From: Fibrobacteraceae bacterium
Lineage (GTDB): Bacteria; Fibrobacterota; Fibrobacteria; Fibrobacterales; Fibrobacteraceae
Assembly (NCBI GenBank): GCA_021443045.1
Contig: JABUUT010000022.1
Location: 24,260-31,130 of the forward strand
Reading direction: 5' to 3'
Length of the DNA: 6,871 nucleotides
This document shows, in pieces, positions 5,570 through 6,871 of the stretch (the stretch's first letter is position 1; the number at the start of each line of letters is the position of its first letter). The translations under genes were made by a program, and so were the position numbers. The notes under the pieces are model-generated. The model was not told the origin of the DNA, ran no database searches, and worked only from the letters and a program-made list of their open reading frames with translations.

Positions 5570-6794
5570 CGGCGGCCTCCTTGCCAAACTGCACAATGTC
5601 TGGCGTTACAATATGTATGGCAGTGTCTCCCGTGATTTTTGCATTGCGCAAAAAGCCGTTCCACAATGTTTCTTCGTTGTAGAACGCAAATGACCACGCC
5701 ACCAGATAGCCTTGCAGTTTGCCCTGCATGTCCATAGAACCTTTACTGATGATAGCTCCCTTCAGGTCAACGTTCCGCCCAATCTTGATAGGGGTGCTGC
5801 GCAAGGTTTCGTCCCAGTTGTCGGCCAGGTAGATGACCGTTGCGTTGCTGGCGGTGAGTTTCTGTACATCCATGTATCCGCAGTAATCGATGTCGCCAAT
5901 TTTTCGTCCTTGCAACGCGAGCCAAAGTGCGCCGTTTTGTGGATTCATGAGGTTAATCTCCAGGGAATCCTGTGCCAAGAAAGCGCCGGAAACTGTAGCC
6001 TGCTGGTTCATGGAAATAGTTCGAGAAATCACATTGGCTTTTTTGAGGGAAGCCCGTTCCGTTACAAAGAGCCGGTCGGCTATAATCCTGCAACCATCGC
6101 ACTTGCTGTCGCCACGGACCACCACCGTCTTGCAAGAAAGTTCAGCGGGCAATGCATCTGTGGCATCAAAGGTGCAGCGTTCCTTCTCGAATTTTTGTAC
6201 AAAAACATCCCTTGTTTGTTCCGGGTAAAAACCGATGGAATCAAAATAGGCAAAATCTGCCCCGAATCGTATGGTGTCGGCGTAGGCGTTTTTGGTCGCT
6301 GGCATTTTGTAGTGTGTGCTGTACGAGACCCTTCCATTTTTTAAACCAACCCCTCCACGAATCTGTGCGTCACCCACCAAGGCGATGTCGGTATTGGGGG
6401 CCAAGAGCATAATTGCAGGCAGCGGGGGCAATGTGACCCCAGGGTGGAATTCCTTTTTAGCACCATTCTTTGTGGTATCCAAATTGAAAACAGTGATTTT
6501 TGAGAAAAGTCCATCTTGTGTATGGCCCATGTTGAACCGGATGTTACCCATGTTGGTGGTGTAGCTCAGACTGTCGGTACGCCAGGGTTCCTTATTGTTT
6601 TCCATGCGGTAAAAGGCGTAATCCAGGGCCGTTTCCATGGAAAGTTCGTTCTGGTCCTTCTGAAACCATCGAAAAGACTCCATGCGTTCCGCCTTCACCA
6701 TGCCATAGATGGTCATTGCAAGGGTTCCCAATATACTCAGGAGCACCATGGTCACAACCATCGTAAAACCACATTTTATCTTGTTTGCAATCAC
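5559..6794 (-). CDS. Large prepilin-like protein without Glu+5 (GspK/PilX-like position)
   Basis: With the GTG at 6794 as start the protein is 411 residues and begins with a short leader ending KCG, then FTMVVTMVLLSILGTLAM, a prepilin-type membrane helix cut after G9. The residue at mature +5 is Val (V14) instead of Glu. Known type II minor pseudopilins of the GspK class also lack Glu+5 and cap the pseudopilus; PilX-like minor pilins are an alternative comparison. A helical stretch rich in charged residues follows to about residue 67. From about 125 to the end the chain is beta-rich with short Gly-punctuated strands (for example DAQIRGGVGLKNG, ATVSGAFLAQDS, DVQKLTASNATVIYLAD, DLKGAIISKGSMDMQG), like a solenoid. 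Five Cys lie at 207, 221, 232, 235 and 305. The start is uncertain: the frame is open to a GTG at 6836 (425 residues) overlapping the upstream gene, and a TTG at 6800 is also possible; none has a good ribosome site. It overlaps the next gene by 11 bp. Confidence 0.8.
   Translation of the reverse strand: MIANKIKCGFTMVVTMVLLSILGTLAMTIYGMVKAERMESFRWFQKDQNELSMETALDYAFYRMENNKEPWRTDSLSYTTNMGNIRFNMGHTQDGLFSKITVFNLDTTKNGAKKEFHPGVTLPPLPAIMLLAPNTDIALVGDAQIRGGVGLKNGRVSYSTHYKMPATKNAYADTIRFGADFAYFDSIGFYPEQTRDVFVQKFEKERCTFDATDALPAELSCKTVVVRGDSKCDGCRIIADRLFVTERASLKKANVISRTISMNQQATVSGAFLAQDSLEINLMNPQNGALWLALQGRKIGDIDYCGYMDVQKLTASNATVIYLADNWDETLRSTPIKIGRNVDLKGAIISKGSMDMQGKLQGYLVAWSFAFYNEETLWNGFLRNAKITGDTAIHIVTPDIVQFGKEAAVAF
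5576..5582 (-). promoter_or_regulatory. Ribosome binding site AAGGAGG fixing a TTG start at 5569
   Basis: AAGGAGG lies within the end of the preceding gene (encoding K-E-A), 6 nt before a TTG that yields a canonical 9-residue prepilin leader. It is the main argument for the non-ATG start. Confidence 0.8.
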
Positions 6795-6811
6795 ATTCAA
6801 ACTACAATTTT

Positions 6812-6871
6812 TTATTCGCCTTTTTCCACAACCCACTCGGTGATGGTCCGTTCCTTGGTGCTGAAGTTCAC
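6812..6871 (-). CDS. C-terminal end of an upstream gene of the pilin operon (partial)
   Basis: Entering from the right edge, one minus-strand frame reads V-N-F-S-T-K-E-R-T-I-T-E-W-V-V-E-K-G-E and ends in TAA at 6814-6812, 17 bp before the GTG chosen for the next gene. The peptide looks like a genuine coding tail and its position suggests another prepilin-like member of the operon, but 19 residues are too few to assign a family. Its presence is the reason to doubt the GTG at 6836 as start of the next gene, since that would overlap this tail by 25 bp. Confidence 0.55.
   Translation of the reverse strand: MNFSTKERTITEWVVEKGE

Noticed and set aside
5712..6344. Plus-strand open frame of 210 codons
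   Set aside because: It is antisense to the large prepilin-like gene, which has a clear prepilin N-terminus and strand-rich body; the plus-strand product has no coherent features.
5559..6836. Longer form of the large prepilin-like protein from GTG 6836
   Set aside because: Not excluded, but it overlaps the tail of the upstream gene by 25 bp, gives a 23-residue leader and lacks a ribosome site; GTG 6794 gives a normal 9-residue leader.

Overview
The window looks like a chromosomal piece from a Gram-negative bacterium rich in secreted and surface proteins, most likely a Fibrobacter (F. succinogenes-like) or a close relative. This rests on the moderate GC content, a lipoprotein with a CSSDDS-type N-terminus, a block of non-canonical prepilin-like genes, and a very large secreted polysaccharide-lyase-like protein. 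The genus call is inference from general character, not from a marker gene.

Region 1 (1..3737, minus strand) is a two-gene secreted-protein operon. A 147-residue exported protein of unknown function (3294..3737) is followed after 6 bp by a giant open frame. That frame starts at 3287 and runs off the left edge of the window: 1095 codons are visible without a stop. Its N-terminus is a signal peptide and a beta-type region. Its C-terminal half carries the hallmarks of the heparinase II/III-like (alpha/alpha-toroid plus beta-sandwich) lyase superfamily.

Region 2 (3738..3897) is an AT-rich intergenic segment between divergent genes. It contains a candidate sigma-70-like promoter for the minus operon, three perfect copies of a 10-bp direct repeat and a 9-bp-arm palindrome.

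Region 3 (3898..4743, plus strand) is a lone lipoprotein gene built of two tandem domains of about 130 residues. The first 79 bp of each domain are almost identical and differ only at synonymous sites.

Region 4 (4764..6871, minus strand) is a compact operon of type II secretion / type IV pilus-like prepilins. In order of transcription it holds the 3' end of an upstream gene, a large prepilin-like protein lacking the usual Glu+5, a GspI-like small pseudopilin starting at TTG, and a GspH-like pseudopilin with a long leader. Starts here are set by strong AGGAGG-type ribosome sites and gene overlaps. The layout (small pilins plus one big Glu+5-less member) resembles the minor-pseudopilin tip complex of a type II secretion system or type IV pilus.

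No tRNA, rRNA, CRISPR array, insertion sequence or convincing hairpin terminator was seen. All the long plus-strand open frames opposite the minus-strand genes look like shadows.
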